A stretch of DNA of 64,000 nt, taken from positions 1 to 64,000 of the forward strand of contig NZ_CVTB01000199.1 in the NCBI RefSeq assembly GCF_001050015.1, read 5' to 3'. Within the stretch, counting starts at the first letter, position 1; each line of letters opens with the position of its first letter. The notes under the pieces are model-generated. The model was given only the letters and a program-made list of their open reading frames with translations. It had not been told where the DNA came from and searched no databases. This stretch comes from Mycolicibacterium malmesburyense. Its GTDB lineage: Bacteria; Actinomycetota; Actinomycetes; Mycobacteriales; Mycobacteriaceae. A program made the position numbers and the translations under genes. Shown here piece after piece: positions 33,380-42,742 of the stretch.

Positions 33380-34410
33380 CAGGCCCGCAACGGAGCGAAC
33401 GCAAACTCGCGCAACCCGTCGAGGGGGTCCACGGCCGCGTGGAATCCGAGCACCTCGGCGGCGCGCGCGGGGTCCGCGACGATATGGCGGACGTCGCCGC
33501 TGCGGTACTGACCGGTGACCACCGGCGGTGCGTCCCCGCGCGTCTCGCAGAGCGCGGTGGCGACCTCGAGGATCGAGATCGGTCGACCCGAGCACACGTT
33601 GAACGCCTCGAATCCCCCGCGCTGAGATTCCACGGCCGCCACGTTGGCCGCCGCGACGTCGTCGACGTGGACGAAATCGCGCATCTGCCCGCCGTCCTCG
33701 AAAACCCGTGGCACATCGCCGGATTCGAGTTCGGAGCGGAAGATCGCGGCCACCCCCGAATACGGGGTGTCGCGCGGCATGTACGGGCCGTAGACGTTGT
33801 GATAGCGCAGCGCGGTGACCGCGCCGCCGACGGCCTCCGCCCACGCCAGCGCGTAATGCTCCTGCGCCGTCTTGCTCGCGGCGTATAGGCTGCGGGGCCG
33901 CAGCGGCGCGTCCTCGGACACCAGTCGCCACGCGACGATCTCGCCGCAGCGCGGGCACCGGTGGTCGAACACGCCGGCGTCGAGGTCCGCACGGGTGCGC
34001 GGATTCGGCTCGACCTGTCCGTGCTCGGCGCAGTCGTAGCGGCCCTGCCCGTAGACCACCATCGACGACGCCAGCACCAGGCGCTGACAGCCCGCCGTGA
34101 ACATCTCGGCCAACACCACCGTGGTCCCGTAGTCGTTGTGCGAGCCGTATGACGGTGCGTCGGCGGCGTTGACGCCCGCCCCCACCACCGCAGCCTGGTG
34201 GCACACCACGTCGACGCCCTTCATCAGCGGCGCCAGCGCCGACGCGTCGCGGATGTCGACCACCTCGCAGCCGGGAGGCGGCTCGGCACCCGGGCCGTGC
34301 GCGGCGGCCAGCATCGCGTCGACGGCGAGCACGTCGTGACCGGCGTCGCGCAGCGCCTCGTGGATGCGGGCCCCGATGAAACCGGCCGCGCCGGTCAGCA
34401 GGACTCTCAC
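33379..34410 (-). CDS. NAD-dependent sugar epimerase/dehydratase (GalE3-like)
   Basis: A 343-residue extended SDR. The NAD motif TGAAGFIG lies at 6-13 and the catalytic pair Y176/K180 in 'LYAASK'. A loop inserted before the active site carries C127, H130, C152 and C155 ('CPRC'), a possible zinc site. 'RYHNVYGPYMPRDTPYSGV' is the substrate loop. The GTG start overlaps the MTA phosphorylase stop (GTGA). Context is like Rv0536 (galE3). The exact sugar is unknown. Confidence 0.87.
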   Translation of the reverse strand: MRVLLTGAAGFIGARIHEALRDAGHDVLAVDAMLAAAHGPGAEPPPGCEVVDIRDASALAPLMKGVDVVCHQAAVVGAGVNAADAPSYGSHNDYGTTVVLAEMFTAGCQRLVLASSMVVYGQGRYDCAEHGQVEPNPRTRADLDAGVFDHRCPRCGEIVAWRLVSEDAPLRPRSLYAASKTAQEHYALAWAEAVGGAVTALRYHNVYGPYMPRDTPYSGVAAIFRSELESGDVPRVFEDGGQMRDFVHVDDVAAANVAAVESQRGGFEAFNVCSGRPISILEVATALCETRGDAPPVVTGQYRSGDVRHIVADPARAAEVLGFHAAVDPLDGLREFAFAPLRA

Positions 34411-35183
34411 GGGAGTTCGAACGGCAGTCGGACGCCGTCGTGTGCCAGGCAGTGTGTACAAGCCCGCTCGACGGTCACCTGATCGATCGCCTCATGCACG
34501 AGTTTCTTGAACGGCACCAGGTTGCGTTCGAACTCGGCGAACACGTCGACCGCGCGAACGGCGGTGCCGCTGTCGATGCCGGCATCCAGGTCGGTCACCA
34601 ATGCGATTGCGGCATAACACATCTCGAGCTCACGAGCCAGCACCGCCTCCGGGTAGCCGGTCATGTTGACCAAGGTGAAACCCTGGGTCGCGAACCATTG
34701 GCTCTCCGCACGCGTGGAGAACCGCGGCCCCTGCACCACCACCATGGTGCCGCCATCGACGACGCCGGGCAGGTCGGCCGCCGCCGCGCGCAGGGTCGGG
34801 CAGTACGGGTCGGCGAACGCGACGTGGATGCCGCCCGAGTCGAAGTACGTGTCGGCGCGCCCGCTGGTGCGGTCGACGAGCTGGTCGGGCACCACCATCG
34901 ACCCCGGCCCGAGCTCGGGTGTGAGGCTGCCGACCGCGCATGGTCCGAAGACGCCCCGCACGCCGAGTGACCGCAGCGCCCACATGTTGGCCCGGTACGG
35001 CACCGTGTGCGGGGAGAACTCGTGATTGACCCCGTGGCGCGGCAGGAACGCGACCTCGTGCGCGCCGACGGTGCCGACGGTGACCGGCGCGGCGGGCGGG
35101 CCGTACGGGGTGTCCACGCTGACGCTGCGGGCGTCGGACCCGAAGAAGCTGTAGAAACCGCTCCCGCCAATGACTCCCAGCAC
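34407..35183 (-). CDS. mtnP: 5'-methylthioadenosine phosphorylase-type enzyme
   Basis: A 258-residue trimeric PNP/MTAP family enzyme. Signature stretches are '[12 protein letters not shown]', '[25 protein letters not shown]', '[17 protein letters not shown]' and '[19 protein letters not shown]'. MTA phosphorolysis feeds methionine salvage; purine nucleoside phosphorylase activity is the alternative. GTG 35183 starts 2 bases after the upstream small gene. First enzyme in the mtnP-epimerase-hydrolase operon. Confidence 0.9.
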   Translation of the reverse strand: MLGVIGGSGFYSFFGSDARSVSVDTPYGPPAAPVTVGTVGAHEVAFLPRHGVNHEFSPHTVPYRANMWALRSLGVRGVFGPCAVGSLTPELGPGSMVVPDQLVDRTSGRADTYFDSGGIHVAFADPYCPTLRAAAADLPGVVDGGTMVVVQGPRFSTRAESQWFATQGFTLVNMTGYPEAVLARELEMCYAAIALVTDLDAGIDSGTAVRAVDVFAEFERNLVPFKKLVHEAIDQVTVERACTHCLAHDGVRLPFELP

Positions 35184-35185
35184 GT

Positions 35186-35410
35186 CTAGGCGGGCGGTTC
35201 GTCGTCGGTTTCGTCGAGCCGCTGCGACGCGAGCCGCACGGTGTCGCGGATCTCGAACGCGTCGGTCGCGAAGCCGCCGATCGCGTTGGCGACGTCCTTG
35301 ACCGCGGTGGTGATGATCGACGCCACCTCGCCGACGGTCGATACGCCGGAGTCGAAGATCTCCTGCACGGCGTCCTTGCGAATCTCCGCCTTGCTGAGCC
35401 GGTCTTCCAT
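35186..35410 (-). CDS. Small conserved hypothetical protein
   Basis: A 74-residue, helix-rich acidic protein starting at ATG 35410 ('[19 protein letters not shown]'), with a central '[19 protein letters not shown]' amphipathic stretch. No domain is recognised. It lies 2 bases before the MTA phosphorylase gene and 45 bases from the divergent menA. Its position as the first operon gene supports real expression. Confidence 0.7.
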   Translation of the reverse strand: MEDRLSKAEIRKDAVQEIFDSGVSTVGEVASIITTAVKDVANAIGGFATDAFEIRDTVRLASQRLDETDDEPPA

Positions 35411-35455
35411 GCCGCTCAGTCTGCCACGGTCTGCGGCCGTGCGAGACTGACGCTC

Positions 35456-36328
35456 GTGGCGACATTTGCGCAGTGGGTCGAGGGCGCGCGACCGCGCACG
35501 TTGCCCAACGCGATCGCGCCGGTGATCGCGGGCACGGGCGCGGCGGCGTGGCTGCAGGGCGCGTGCTGGTGGAAGGCATTGCTGGCGCTGGTGGTCGCCG
35601 TCGCGATGATCATCGGGGTCAACTACGCCAACGACTACTCCGACGGGATTCGCGGCACCGACGACGTGCGGGCGGGCCCACTGCGGCTGGTCGGGTCGAA
35701 GGTCGCCAGCCCGCGCGCCGTGCTGACCGCCGCGGTGGTGAGCCTCGTAGTGGCCGCCGTCGCCGGCCTGGTGTTGGCCGTGGTGAGTGCCCCGTGGCTG
35801 ATCGCGGTCGGCGCGGTGTGCATCGCCGGGGCGTGGCTGTACACCGGCGGGTCGAGGCCGTACGGCTACCTCGGGTTGGGCGAGATCGCGGTGTTCGTGT
35901 TCTTCGGGTTGGTCGCGGTGCTGGGCACGCAGTACGTCCAGGCGCTGCGGATCGACTGGGTGGGCGCCGCGGTTGCGGTGGCGATGGGCGCCATGTCGTC
36001 GGCAGTGTTGGTGGCCAACAATCTGCGCGACATCCCGACGGACAAGGAGTCGGGGAAGATCACGCTGGCCGTGCGGCTCGGCGACGCGGGCACCCGGCTG
36101 CTGTACCAGGCGCTGCTGGTGGTGGCGTTCGCGTTGACGTTGGTGCTGATGCTCGCGACGCCGTGGGCCGCGGTCGGTCTGGTGGCGCTGCCGCTCGCGG
36201 TGCGCGCGGCCGCGCCGGTGCGCCGAGGTCGCGGCGGCAAGGACTTGATCCCGGTGCTGCGTGACACGGGGTTGACGATGCTGGTGTGGGCGGTCGTCGT
36301 GGCGCTGGCGCTGGCGATTTGTGCGTGA
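35456..36328 (+). CDS. menA: 1,4-dihydroxy-2-naphthoate prenyltransferase
   Basis: A 290-residue UbiA-family membrane enzyme that attaches the polyprenyl chain in menaquinone synthesis. About eight to nine spans are visible. The first Asp-rich motif is '[15 protein letters not shown]', the second is '[14 protein letters not shown]'. GTG 35456 is the start. The last codons and stop form the left arm of a long palindrome. With menB and menE this gives three menaquinone genes in the window. Confidence 0.95.
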   Translation: MATFAQWVEGARPRTLPNAIAPVIAGTGAAAWLQGACWWKALLALVVAVAMIIGVNYANDYSDGIRGTDDVRAGPLRLVGSKVASPRAVLTAAVVSLVVAAVAGLVLAVVSAPWLIAVGAVCIAGAWLYTGGSRPYGYLGLGEIAVFVFFGLVAVLGTQYVQALRIDWVGAAVAVAMGAMSSAVLVANNLRDIPTDKESGKITLAVRLGDAGTRLLYQALLVVAFALTLVLMLATPWAAVGLVALPLAVRAAAPVRRGRGGKDLIPVLRDTGLTMLVWAVVVALALAICA

Positions 36329-36367
36329 AAACGATCGCTGACCGAACGAAATCACGCACAAATCGCC
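36313..36367. repeat. Palindromic element, copy B
   Basis: 16-base perfect arms at 36313-36328 and 36352-36367 (GGCGATTTGTGCGTGA and complement) with a 23-base loop, core CGATCGCTGACCGAACG. It is clearly related to copy A at 16224-16280: same arm frame, same loop length and core. It includes the menA stop codon and ends 2 bases before the convergent DUF1214 stop, so it can also terminate both genes. Confidence 0.75.
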
Positions 36368-36368
36368 G

Positions 36369-37466
36369 CTAGGTGACGGTGGTCGGCGCGTCGGCGACCT
36401 TGACCAGCGTCACCTCCGGCTTGGCCGGCACCGCGTCCGCGAGGAACCACCGGAACGCCAGGTTGCCGCGTGGATAGTCCACGGTGCTAATGGAATTCGG
36501 GTGCGACGTCATACCGCGGGAGATGACGGCGGTGACGGACCCGTCGGAGTTGGGCACCGCGCTATAGCCGTTGATCGACGTCTTCTCGTCCGTGACGCCC
36601 GCCATGAACTGGTTCCACACGACGAGATTCCAGAACCGGCATGCGGGCGGCCGATGCGTGACGACCAGCGCCTCATCCTCCTCGAGCACGAAGCTGCCGT
36701 AGGCGTAGCACGCGTCGCGCGCCGACCAGCCGAAGTTCGCGTCGGGCACCTGATACGGATCGGCGAATTGGTTTGCCACCTGCGAGATTTCGTGACCGCG
36801 CGTGTGGGCGTCATCGATCCGCGCCCCGACCGCCAGCGGCACGATTGCGAACATCGTGCGCAGCCACGCCGCGCTGGCCCGCAGGGCCGCGGCGGTCTCG
36901 GTGTCGCGGTGCCGGATGGGGTCGGGCTCGTCGAGCGCCTCGATGCGCCACGACACCGGGCGCCCGGTCAGCGGGTCGGCCTGGTAGTCGCGCGTCACGA
37001 GCACCACGCCGCCGTCGGTGGGCCCGTACTCGAAGCAGAAGTTGCCGTCGGTGTCTATGTCGAGGTCGTCGTCGCGCACCAGCGCCACGATCCGATCCGA
37101 CCACGCACCCGGTGACGGCTCGTTGTATGCCGTCACCGAGAAGTAGACGCTGTCGCCCTTGTTGCCGCTGATGCGATACCGGCGCTTCGGGTCGACCGGG
37201 CACATGAAGTAGTAGGCGTCGGTGTTGTCGCCGCCCCAGCGCCGGTCGCGGCGGAACGGCGTGTTCAGCTCGACCCAGACCGGCCGACTCGGCTCGGCGA
37301 ACAGGTAGGTGTCGAACGCGACGCCGAGCGTCGTGGCGAGCATCCGGTAGCCGTCGGCGACGTGACGGTCGTCGGAGACCGCGCGATCCCCTTCGAGGAA
37401 TGAGCGGTCCAGCCCGCCCAGGGTGTCGAGCAGTTCACGCCACGCTGTCGTTGATTCGTGCGTCAT
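36369..37466 (-). CDS. DUF1214 protein
   Basis: A 365-residue protein whose C-terminal part is a DUF1214 domain ('ACRFWNLVVWNQFMAG', 'NGYSAVPNSDGSVTAVISRG', 'GNLAFRWFLADAVPAKPEV'). Such proteins often carry DUF1254 as well, not seen here. Function is unknown. The ATG overlaps the TetR stop (ATGA), so it is co-translated with the regulator at 37463-38038. Confidence 0.85.
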   Translation of the reverse strand: MTHESTTAWRELLDTLGGLDRSFLEGDRAVSDDRHVADGYRMLATTLGVAFDTYLFAEPSRPVWVELNTPFRRDRRWGGDNTDAYYFMCPVDPKRRYRISGNKGDSVYFSVTAYNEPSPGAWSDRIVALVRDDDLDIDTDGNFCFEYGPTDGGVVLVTRDYQADPLTGRPVSWRIEALDEPDPIRHRDTETAAALRASAAWLRTMFAIVPLAVGARIDDAHTRGHEISQVANQFADPYQVPDANFGWSARDACYAYGSFVLEEDEALVVTHRPPACRFWNLVVWNQFMAGVTDEKTSINGYSAVPNSDGSVTAVISRGMTSHPNSISTVDYPRGNLAFRWFLADAVPAKPEVTLVKVADAPTTVT

Positions 37467-38038
37467 GCGCTGATTCCTCTCGTGATGAAGGTGGCGGTGC
37501 GATCCACCCACGCGTCGTCGATGCTGTCTCCGCGGGTGATCAGGGCGAGGAAGGTCATACCGGCCATGGCCTCGACGACGTCGGCGGCCGACACCTCCGG
37601 CCGCACCTCGCCCCGGGCCCCCGCCGCCTCGAGCCGTTCGGTCAGCCCGCGCGAGAGCACATGGGAGAACCGCTCGAGCAGCGCGGCGTGCAGCGTCGGA
37701 TCCGCGGCCATCTCGGCGACCAGGCCCGGCAGGGCGGCGCGGGCCGGGGGCGTGGTCAGCACGCCGACCGTGCGGCTGACCATCTCGCGGATATCGCCGG
37801 CCAGCGATCCGGTGTCGGGGAGTTCGGTCGCGCTGCCGAGCGGAAACACCGCCTCGTGCACGAGGTGCGCCTTGCCCGGCCAGCGCCGGTAGATGGCGGG
37901 CTTGCTGGTGCCCGCGCGCCGGGCGATGGCGTCGACGGTGAGGTCGGCGTATCCCCCCGCCCCGAGCAGGTCGACCGTCGCTCTCAAGACCGCGTCGTCG
38001 ATGCGTTTGTCGCGGGGTCGGCCAATTTCCGTCGTCAT
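37463..38038 (-). CDS. TetR-family regulator
   Basis: A 191-residue regulator with the HTH 'LTVDAIARRAGTSKPAIYRRWPGKAHLV' at about residues 33-60. The N-terminus 'GRPRDKRIDDAVLRA' is typical for TetR. It diverges from a sulfotransferase gene by only 28 bases, with an ACTGACAGT site in between, and is coupled to the DUF1214 gene. It probably controls both transcripts. Confidence 0.92.
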   Translation of the reverse strand: MTTEIGRPRDKRIDDAVLRATVDLLGAGGYADLTVDAIARRAGTSKPAIYRRWPGKAHLVHEAVFPLGSATELPDTGSLAGDIREMVSRTVGVLTTPPARAALPGLVAEMAADPTLHAALLERFSHVLSRGLTERLEAAGARGEVRPEVSAADVVEAMAGMTFLALITRGDSIDDAWVDRTATFITRGISA

Positions 38039-38044
38039 TACGAA

Positions 38045-38053
38045 ACTGACAGT
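38045..38053. promoter_or_regulatory. ACTGACAGT operator candidate
   Basis: The odd palindrome ACTG-A-CAGT lies in the 28-base gap between the divergent TetR (start 38038) and sulfotransferase (start 38067), extended by flanking A/T bases. A TetR bound here would block both promoters. This is inferred from position. Confidence 0.4.
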
Positions 38054-38066
38054 AACATAACCGCCT

Positions 38067-39317
38067 GTGACCGACATCTCATCCGCGTCGCCCGTCGTTC
38101 TCGACGATCTCGCCGAGCCGCGCTTTCCGGAGGCGATCCAACCGATCCGCGACATGATGGCCGCGATGGCGCCCGAGTGCCCCCTCGACGCCGACGCGAT
38201 GCACGCCAAGGCCAGCGCCGAGACCGGGCTCGACGACTTCGGGCCCGACGACTACCGCGAGCGTCTCGACGTGTATCTCGCTGCGCTGCACGAGATTCCG
38301 GGACTCAGCGACGCCGGGGTGGTCAACTTCCACGCCCAGCTCACGCAGTTCCTGAAGAACCGGCTGCTGATGACCGACCTGCTGGCCAGGCATCCCGAGA
38401 TCCACGACATCGAGCTCGAACCGCCGGTCGTCATCGCCGGCCTGCCGCGCACCGGCACCACCCACCTGCACAACCTGCTCGCGGCCGGACCGACCTTCCG
38501 CACGCTTCCGTACTGGGAGAGCAACGAGCCGTTCCCGCTGCCGTCGGAGGCCGGTATCGAGCCCGACCCCCGGCGCACCCGGATGGACGCCGCCGTGGAG
38601 TTCATGAACGCGGTGATGCCGCATTTCGCGCTGATGCACGAGATGACGACCGATCACGTCCACGAAGAGATCCAGCTGCTGGCCAACGACTTCTCCTCGA
38701 TGCTGTTCGAGACGCTGGCGCACGTGCCGCGGTGGCGCGACTACTACCTGACGCACGATCAGACGCCCCACTACGAGCACCTGGCCCTGCAGTTGAAGGC
38801 GCTGCAATTCCTGCGTGGCGGGCGCCGGTGGCTGCTGAAGTCGCCGCAGCACCTCGAGCAGTTACCGGTGCTCGACAGGGTCTTCCCCGGTGTCGTGGTG
38901 ATCGCGACCCACCGTGATCCCGTCCCGGTGGTGTTGTCGATGCTCGCGATGCTCACCTACTCCGCGCGCATGCATTGCGCACCCGTGCCCGTCGAGGACA
39001 TCGCCGCGTGCTGGATCGACCGGCTCGAGCTCATGCTGGCCGCGCTGATCCGCGACCGGGACGTCATTCCACCCGAGCGCTCAGTCGACGTCAGATTCGA
39101 CGACTTCATGGCCGACGAAATGGGCACCGCCGCCGCCATATTCGCGCTCGCCGGAGAACCCATGACCGGTGACGCCCGCTCGGCCATGGCCGACTACCTC
39201 GCGGGCCACCAGCGGGGGCGCCTAGGGCGGGTGGCGACGTCGCCGGAGATGTTCGGCCTCGATCCCCACGCGCTCGCGGCCCGCTTCGCGCCGTACGGCG
39301 AACGCTTCCTGGCCTGA
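38067..39317 (+). CDS. Sulfotransferase-family protein
   Basis: A 416-residue protein with the PAPS-binding loop 'VVIAGLPRTGTTHLHNLL' (5'-phosphosulfate loop) near residue 125 and 'RRWLLKSPQHLEQLPVL' later. This is the large mycobacterial sulfotransferase_3 type, some of which may act on lipids. The start is GTG 38067. Control by the divergent TetR is likely. The acceptor is unknown. Confidence 0.88.
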   Translation: MTDISSASPVVLDDLAEPRFPEAIQPIRDMMAAMAPECPLDADAMHAKASAETGLDDFGPDDYRERLDVYLAALHEIPGLSDAGVVNFHAQLTQFLKNRLLMTDLLARHPEIHDIELEPPVVIAGLPRTGTTHLHNLLAAGPTFRTLPYWESNEPFPLPSEAGIEPDPRRTRMDAAVEFMNAVMPHFALMHEMTTDHVHEEIQLLANDFSSMLFETLAHVPRWRDYYLTHDQTPHYEHLALQLKALQFLRGGRRWLLKSPQHLEQLPVLDRVFPGVVVIATHRDPVPVVLSMLAMLTYSARMHCAPVPVEDIAACWIDRLELMLAALIRDRDVIPPERSVDVRFDDFMADEMGTAAAIFALAGEPMTGDARSAMADYLAGHQRGRLGRVATSPEMFGLDPHALAARFAPYGERFLA

Positions 39318-39414
39318 CACTTCCGCGGTCTCGTTCGGCCGTTCGCCCGATCTGCGGTGTGCGCTTACCCTGGCCCGGGTATCCGCATCCGGCAGCCGGA
39401 GACGAAAGGCATCC

Positions 39415-40416
39415 ATGACCGCAGCACGAACCCAACTCGACCAGCGCGATCTCGCCGAGGCGCAGCGCGTCGTCGCGGCGGTTTCCGACGCGTTCTCGGC
39501 CAAGGTGGTGGGCCAGGAGAACCTGCGCGAGTCGTTGCTGATCGGCCTGCTTGCGGGCGGTCACATCCTCATCGAGAGCGTGCCGGGGCTGGCCAAGACG
39601 ACCGCGGCGCGTGTGATCGCCGAGTCGATCGACGGCGGTTTCCGACGCATCCAGTGCACGCCCGACCTGTTGCCGTCCGACATCATCGGCACCCAGGTCT
39701 ACGAGTCCGCGACCAACTCGTTCGTCACCCAACTCGGGCCGGTGCACACCAACATCGTGCTGCTCGACGAGATCAACCGGTCGAGCGCCAAGACGCAGAG
39801 CGCGATGCTCGAGGCCATGGAGGAGCGTCAGACCACGATCGCGGGCACGGAGTACCCGATCCCCGAACCGTTCCTGGTGATCGCGACGCAGAACCCGGTC
39901 GACCAGGAGGGCACCTATCCGCTGTCGGAGGCGCAGACCGACCGGTTCATGCTCAAGGACGTCGTGCACTACCCCACCCCCGAGCAGGAGGTGGAGATGA
40001 TGTTCCGGATGGACGCCGGCCTCTACGACAAGGACCACCGCAGCAGGCCGGTCGTCGGCCTCGAGGACATCCGGCGGTTGCGAGCCGTCGTGCGTCACGT
40101 CCACATGGACCGCGCGCTCATGCACTACGCCAGCCAACTGGTCACCGTCACCCGTGAACCCGACCGGCACCTGCCGCGTCAGCTGGCGCGGTTGATCGAG
40201 TACGGCGCCAGCCCGCGGGCCACCATCGCGTTCTGCAACGCCGCGCGGTCGCTGGCCCTGCTGTCCGGGCGCGGGCATGTGATCCCCGGCGACATCGCCA
40301 AGCTCGCTCATCGCGTGCTGCGGCACCGGCTCATCCTCGGCTTCGAGGCCGCCAGCGCGAACGTCACCCCCGAAACGATCATCGACGCTGTCCTGCAAGC
40401 GGTTCGAGTGCCTTAG
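39415..40416 (+). CDS. MoxR-family AAA+ ATPase
   Basis: A 333-residue MoxR chaperone-like ATPase. Walker A 'ESVPGLAKTT' is at 54-63, Walker B 'IVLLDEINR' at 114-122, and 'ATQNPVDQEGTYPLSEAQTDRFM' is the MoxR sensor region with the Arg finger. It heads six overlapping or near-contiguous genes. MoxR ATPases are thought to mature or load partner VWA proteins. The partners here are the downstream membrane proteins. Confidence 0.94.
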   Translation: MTAARTQLDQRDLAEAQRVVAAVSDAFSAKVVGQENLRESLLIGLLAGGHILIESVPGLAKTTAARVIAESIDGGFRRIQCTPDLLPSDIIGTQVYESATNSFVTQLGPVHTNIVLLDEINRSSAKTQSAMLEAMEERQTTIAGTEYPIPEPFLVIATQNPVDQEGTYPLSEAQTDRFMLKDVVHYPTPEQEVEMMFRMDAGLYDKDHRSRPVVGLEDIRRLRAVVRHVHMDRALMHYASQLVTVTREPDRHLPRQLARLIEYGASPRATIAFCNAARSLALLSGRGHVIPGDIAKLAHRVLRHRLILGFEAASANVTPETIIDAVLQAVRVP

Positions 40417-40423
40417 GGCCGGT

Positions 40424-41284
40424 ATGGGCAAACACCTCACCTCGGCGAGGACGCATTTCGGCACCGACACCCGCGGCATGCTCGAAGGCGGCCGCTACGC
40501 GCTGCTGCACACCCGCAGCATGGAATTCGACGATCTGCGGCCCTATGTGCCCGGCGACGACGTGCGCGACATCGACTGGAAGGCCTCGGCGCGGTCCGGC
40601 CATGTGCTGATCAAGCGGTTCGTCTCCGAGAAACACCACAAGCTGCTGCTGGTGGCCGACGCCGGCCGCAACATGGCGGCCCTGACGCCGAGCGGTGAGC
40701 CCAAACGCGATGTGGCCGTGAACATCCTGGGGGCCTTCGGGCTCATCACGCTCGGGCGCTCCGATCAGATCGGAATGGTGTTCGGCGATACCCGCGGCTG
40801 CGTCAACATCCGGCAGCGCCGCGGTGAGACGCACATCGATAGCCTGCTGCACAGATACTACGGGCACGCCCGCACCGCGTCGGGGCGTAGCGACATCGTC
40901 TGCCAGTTGGATTACGTGGCAACCCATTACCGTCACCCGATGCTGGTGGTCGTGGTGTCCGATGAGCCGGACGTCGACGACCGGTTGACCGATGCCGTGA
41001 CCCGGCTGACCGCCCGCCACGACGTGTTGTGGGCGACGGTCTCCGACATGCCCGCCGTCGGTGATCGGGCCGGATTCGACGTATCGACGGGCCGATTCGT
41101 CCTCGACACGGCCACGCTGGGACCGCGGGTCGTCGCCGCGTACCGCAAGGCCGAGCAGGCGCGGGCCCAGGGGCTCGACGAGTTCATGACGACCCGCGCC
41201 GTTCCGCACACCAGGATCGCCGGCAGCGGCGAGATCCGCAGCCGGCTCGTCGCGCTGACCGAGGTGTTCGCCCGTGCCGGATGA
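40424..41284 (+). CDS. DUF58 protein
   Basis: A 286-residue DUF58 protein lacking membrane spans. The signature 'RPYVPGDDVRDIDWKASAR' is at about 39-57, followed by a VWA-like region ('LLLVADAGRNMAAL', with DAGRN at the metal-site position). It starts 8 bases after moxR and overlaps the next gene by 11 bases. It is the usual second member of MoxR clusters. Confidence 0.92.
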   Translation: MGKHLTSARTHFGTDTRGMLEGGRYALLHTRSMEFDDLRPYVPGDDVRDIDWKASARSGHVLIKRFVSEKHHKLLLVADAGRNMAALTPSGEPKRDVAVNILGAFGLITLGRSDQIGMVFGDTRGCVNIRQRRGETHIDSLLHRYYGHARTASGRSDIVCQLDYVATHYRHPMLVVVVSDEPDVDDRLTDAVTRLTARHDVLWATVSDMPAVGDRAGFDVSTGRFVLDTATLGPRVVAAYRKAEQARAQGLDEFMTTRAVPHTRIAGSGEIRSRLVALTEVFARAG

Positions 41285-41747
41285 CCTGTTGCGGTTCGTC
41301 GGCGGACCTTCGCCGTACTCGGCCGGGTGGATGTGGCTCGGGGTGCTGCTCGTGGGCATGGTGATCGGCTGGTATGTCGGCGTTTTCGTGTGGACCATGC
41401 CCTCGCAGCGGCTTCGCCGCCTTCCCGTCGTGCGGACCGTGCACGCCCGGATGTTGCGACGACGCTTCGCGCGCAGCGTCCGGCGCGTCGTCGCGCGACA
41501 CCGCGATGGTGAGCTGACCGACGCCGAGGCCGGCGCCGCGATGAGCCGCACCCTGCGCAGTTTCCTTCACCAGGCGACCGGGACGCGGGCGCAGTACATG
41601 CAGCTCGACGACATCGCGTCCGGCGAGCTCGCGCCCGCCGCGCCGACCTTCGCGGACCTGGAGGACGCGCAGTTCAACGCGGCCTCGCCGGTGCGCGTCG
41701 GTGAGGTCGGCTCCGCGGCCGAGGAGCTGATCCGCTCGTGGCCCTGA
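41274..41747 (+). CDS. Single-span membrane protein of the MoxR cluster
   Basis: A 157-residue protein with one membrane span at about 16-40 ('GWMWLGVLLVGMVIGWYVGVF') and a basic then acidic cytoplasmic domain ('RRRFARSVRRVVARHRDGELTDAEAGAAMSRTLRSFL' region, about 60-100). It matches the position of DUF4381-type genes in MoxR/Bat clusters. GTG start, overlapping both neighbours. Function unknown. Confidence 0.8.
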   Translation: MPDDLLRFVGGPSPYSAGWMWLGVLLVGMVIGWYVGVFVWTMPSQRLRRLPVVRTVHARMLRRRFARSVRRVVARHRDGELTDAEAGAAMSRTLRSFLHQATGTRAQYMQLDDIASGELAPAAPTFADLEDAQFNAASPVRVGEVGSAAEELIRSWP

Positions 41748-42742
41748 CCTGGTGGCCGATCGCGGTGATCGGATTGTTGTGCCTCGCAGGTGCTTTCGCA
41801 TTGGCACTGCTGGTGCCGGTCGAGCAGGCGCAGCGGCAGCTGCGCCCGTTGGCGAACACCGCCCGTCTGACGAGGCTGCCCGAGTACGCGCGGGTGGCGC
41901 GGGCACGCACGATATCGATGGTCGTCACGATCGCCTTGCTCGTGCTGTTGTTCGGCGCGGCCGTGCTGGCCAGCGCCCGCCCGAGCGGGCTGTGGTGGTC
42001 GCTGCAGGCGTCCGAGGTGCCCGAGGACGTCATGCTCTGCGTCGCCGAGCCTGTCGACGATCCGAGCACCGGAGCGTTCCTGTCCTATTTCGCCCAGCGC
42101 GCGGGGACGTTCGGCAACCACCGGATCGGCCTGACGTCCGCCAACCGGCGGGTGATCCCGCTGACCCGCGACCACCAGTTCGCGGTCGAAAGGCTCAGCG
42201 ATGCAGCCGCTCTCGCGAACCTCCCGGACGACGCCGCCCTCTCACCTACCCAGTTGTCGGCGAAGCGCAGCAGCGTCGCCGACTTCACCGCACCCGTGAC
42301 CTACGTGGACTACGCACCCAGCGCCGCCGACGTCCTCGCGCTGTGCGCCGCCGGCTTCCCCGCCGACGAACCATCCGGTGAACACCGGCGGTCGATCGTC
42401 TATCTCGGGCCGGGTGAACTGCGTGCTCCCGACGAAACCCGTCCCTCGTTGTTCACCGAACAGCAGGTCGCCGACATCGCGCGCGAGCGCGCAATCCAGG
42501 TCAACGCGCTGGTGTCGTCACCGGGCGAGGTGCGCTCCGTCGTGTCGGCCACCAACGGCCGATACGCCCCCGCCGGCGCCGGCCTGGAGTCTCAACTGAA
42601 CGGAATCCGCGCACACCCGCCGGACGCCGAAAAGGCCGCCACCGTCGCGGGATTCCGCGGCGACACCCCGACGGTGCCGCTGGCCATCGCGGTCGTGGTG
42701 TCGGCGCTGCTGTGCCTGTCGTTGGCGGTGCTGCGACGATGA
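41738..42742 (+). CDS. Membrane protein, degenerate VWA-like, of the MoxR cluster
   Basis: A 334-residue protein with spans at about 5-27, 58-82 and near the C-terminus (about 310-331), the BatA-like layout. The extracytoplasmic part begins 'DVMLCVAEPVDDPSTG' where a VWA metal site (DxSxS) would be expected; no such motif is present. It starts at GTG 41738 and overlaps the next gene by 4 bases. VWA assignment is by architecture only. Confidence 0.72.
   Translation: MALTWWPIAVIGLLCLAGAFALALLVPVEQAQRQLRPLANTARLTRLPEYARVARARTISMVVTIALLVLLFGAAVLASARPSGLWWSLQASEVPEDVMLCVAEPVDDPSTGAFLSYFAQRAGTFGNHRIGLTSANRRVIPLTRDHQFAVERLSDAAALANLPDDAALSPTQLSAKRSSVADFTAPVTYVDYAPSAADVLALCAAGFPADEPSGEHRRSIVYLGPGELRAPDETRPSLFTEQQVADIARERAIQVNALVSSPGEVRSVVSATNGRYAPAGAGLESQLNGIRAHPPDAEKAATVAGFRGDTPTVPLAIAVVVSALLCLSLAVLRR

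Noticed and set aside
32556..33992. N-terminal extension of the nitronate monooxygenase frame
   Set aside because: The extension is Arg/Ser-rich without homology and overlaps an intact hydrolase and epimerase in another frame.
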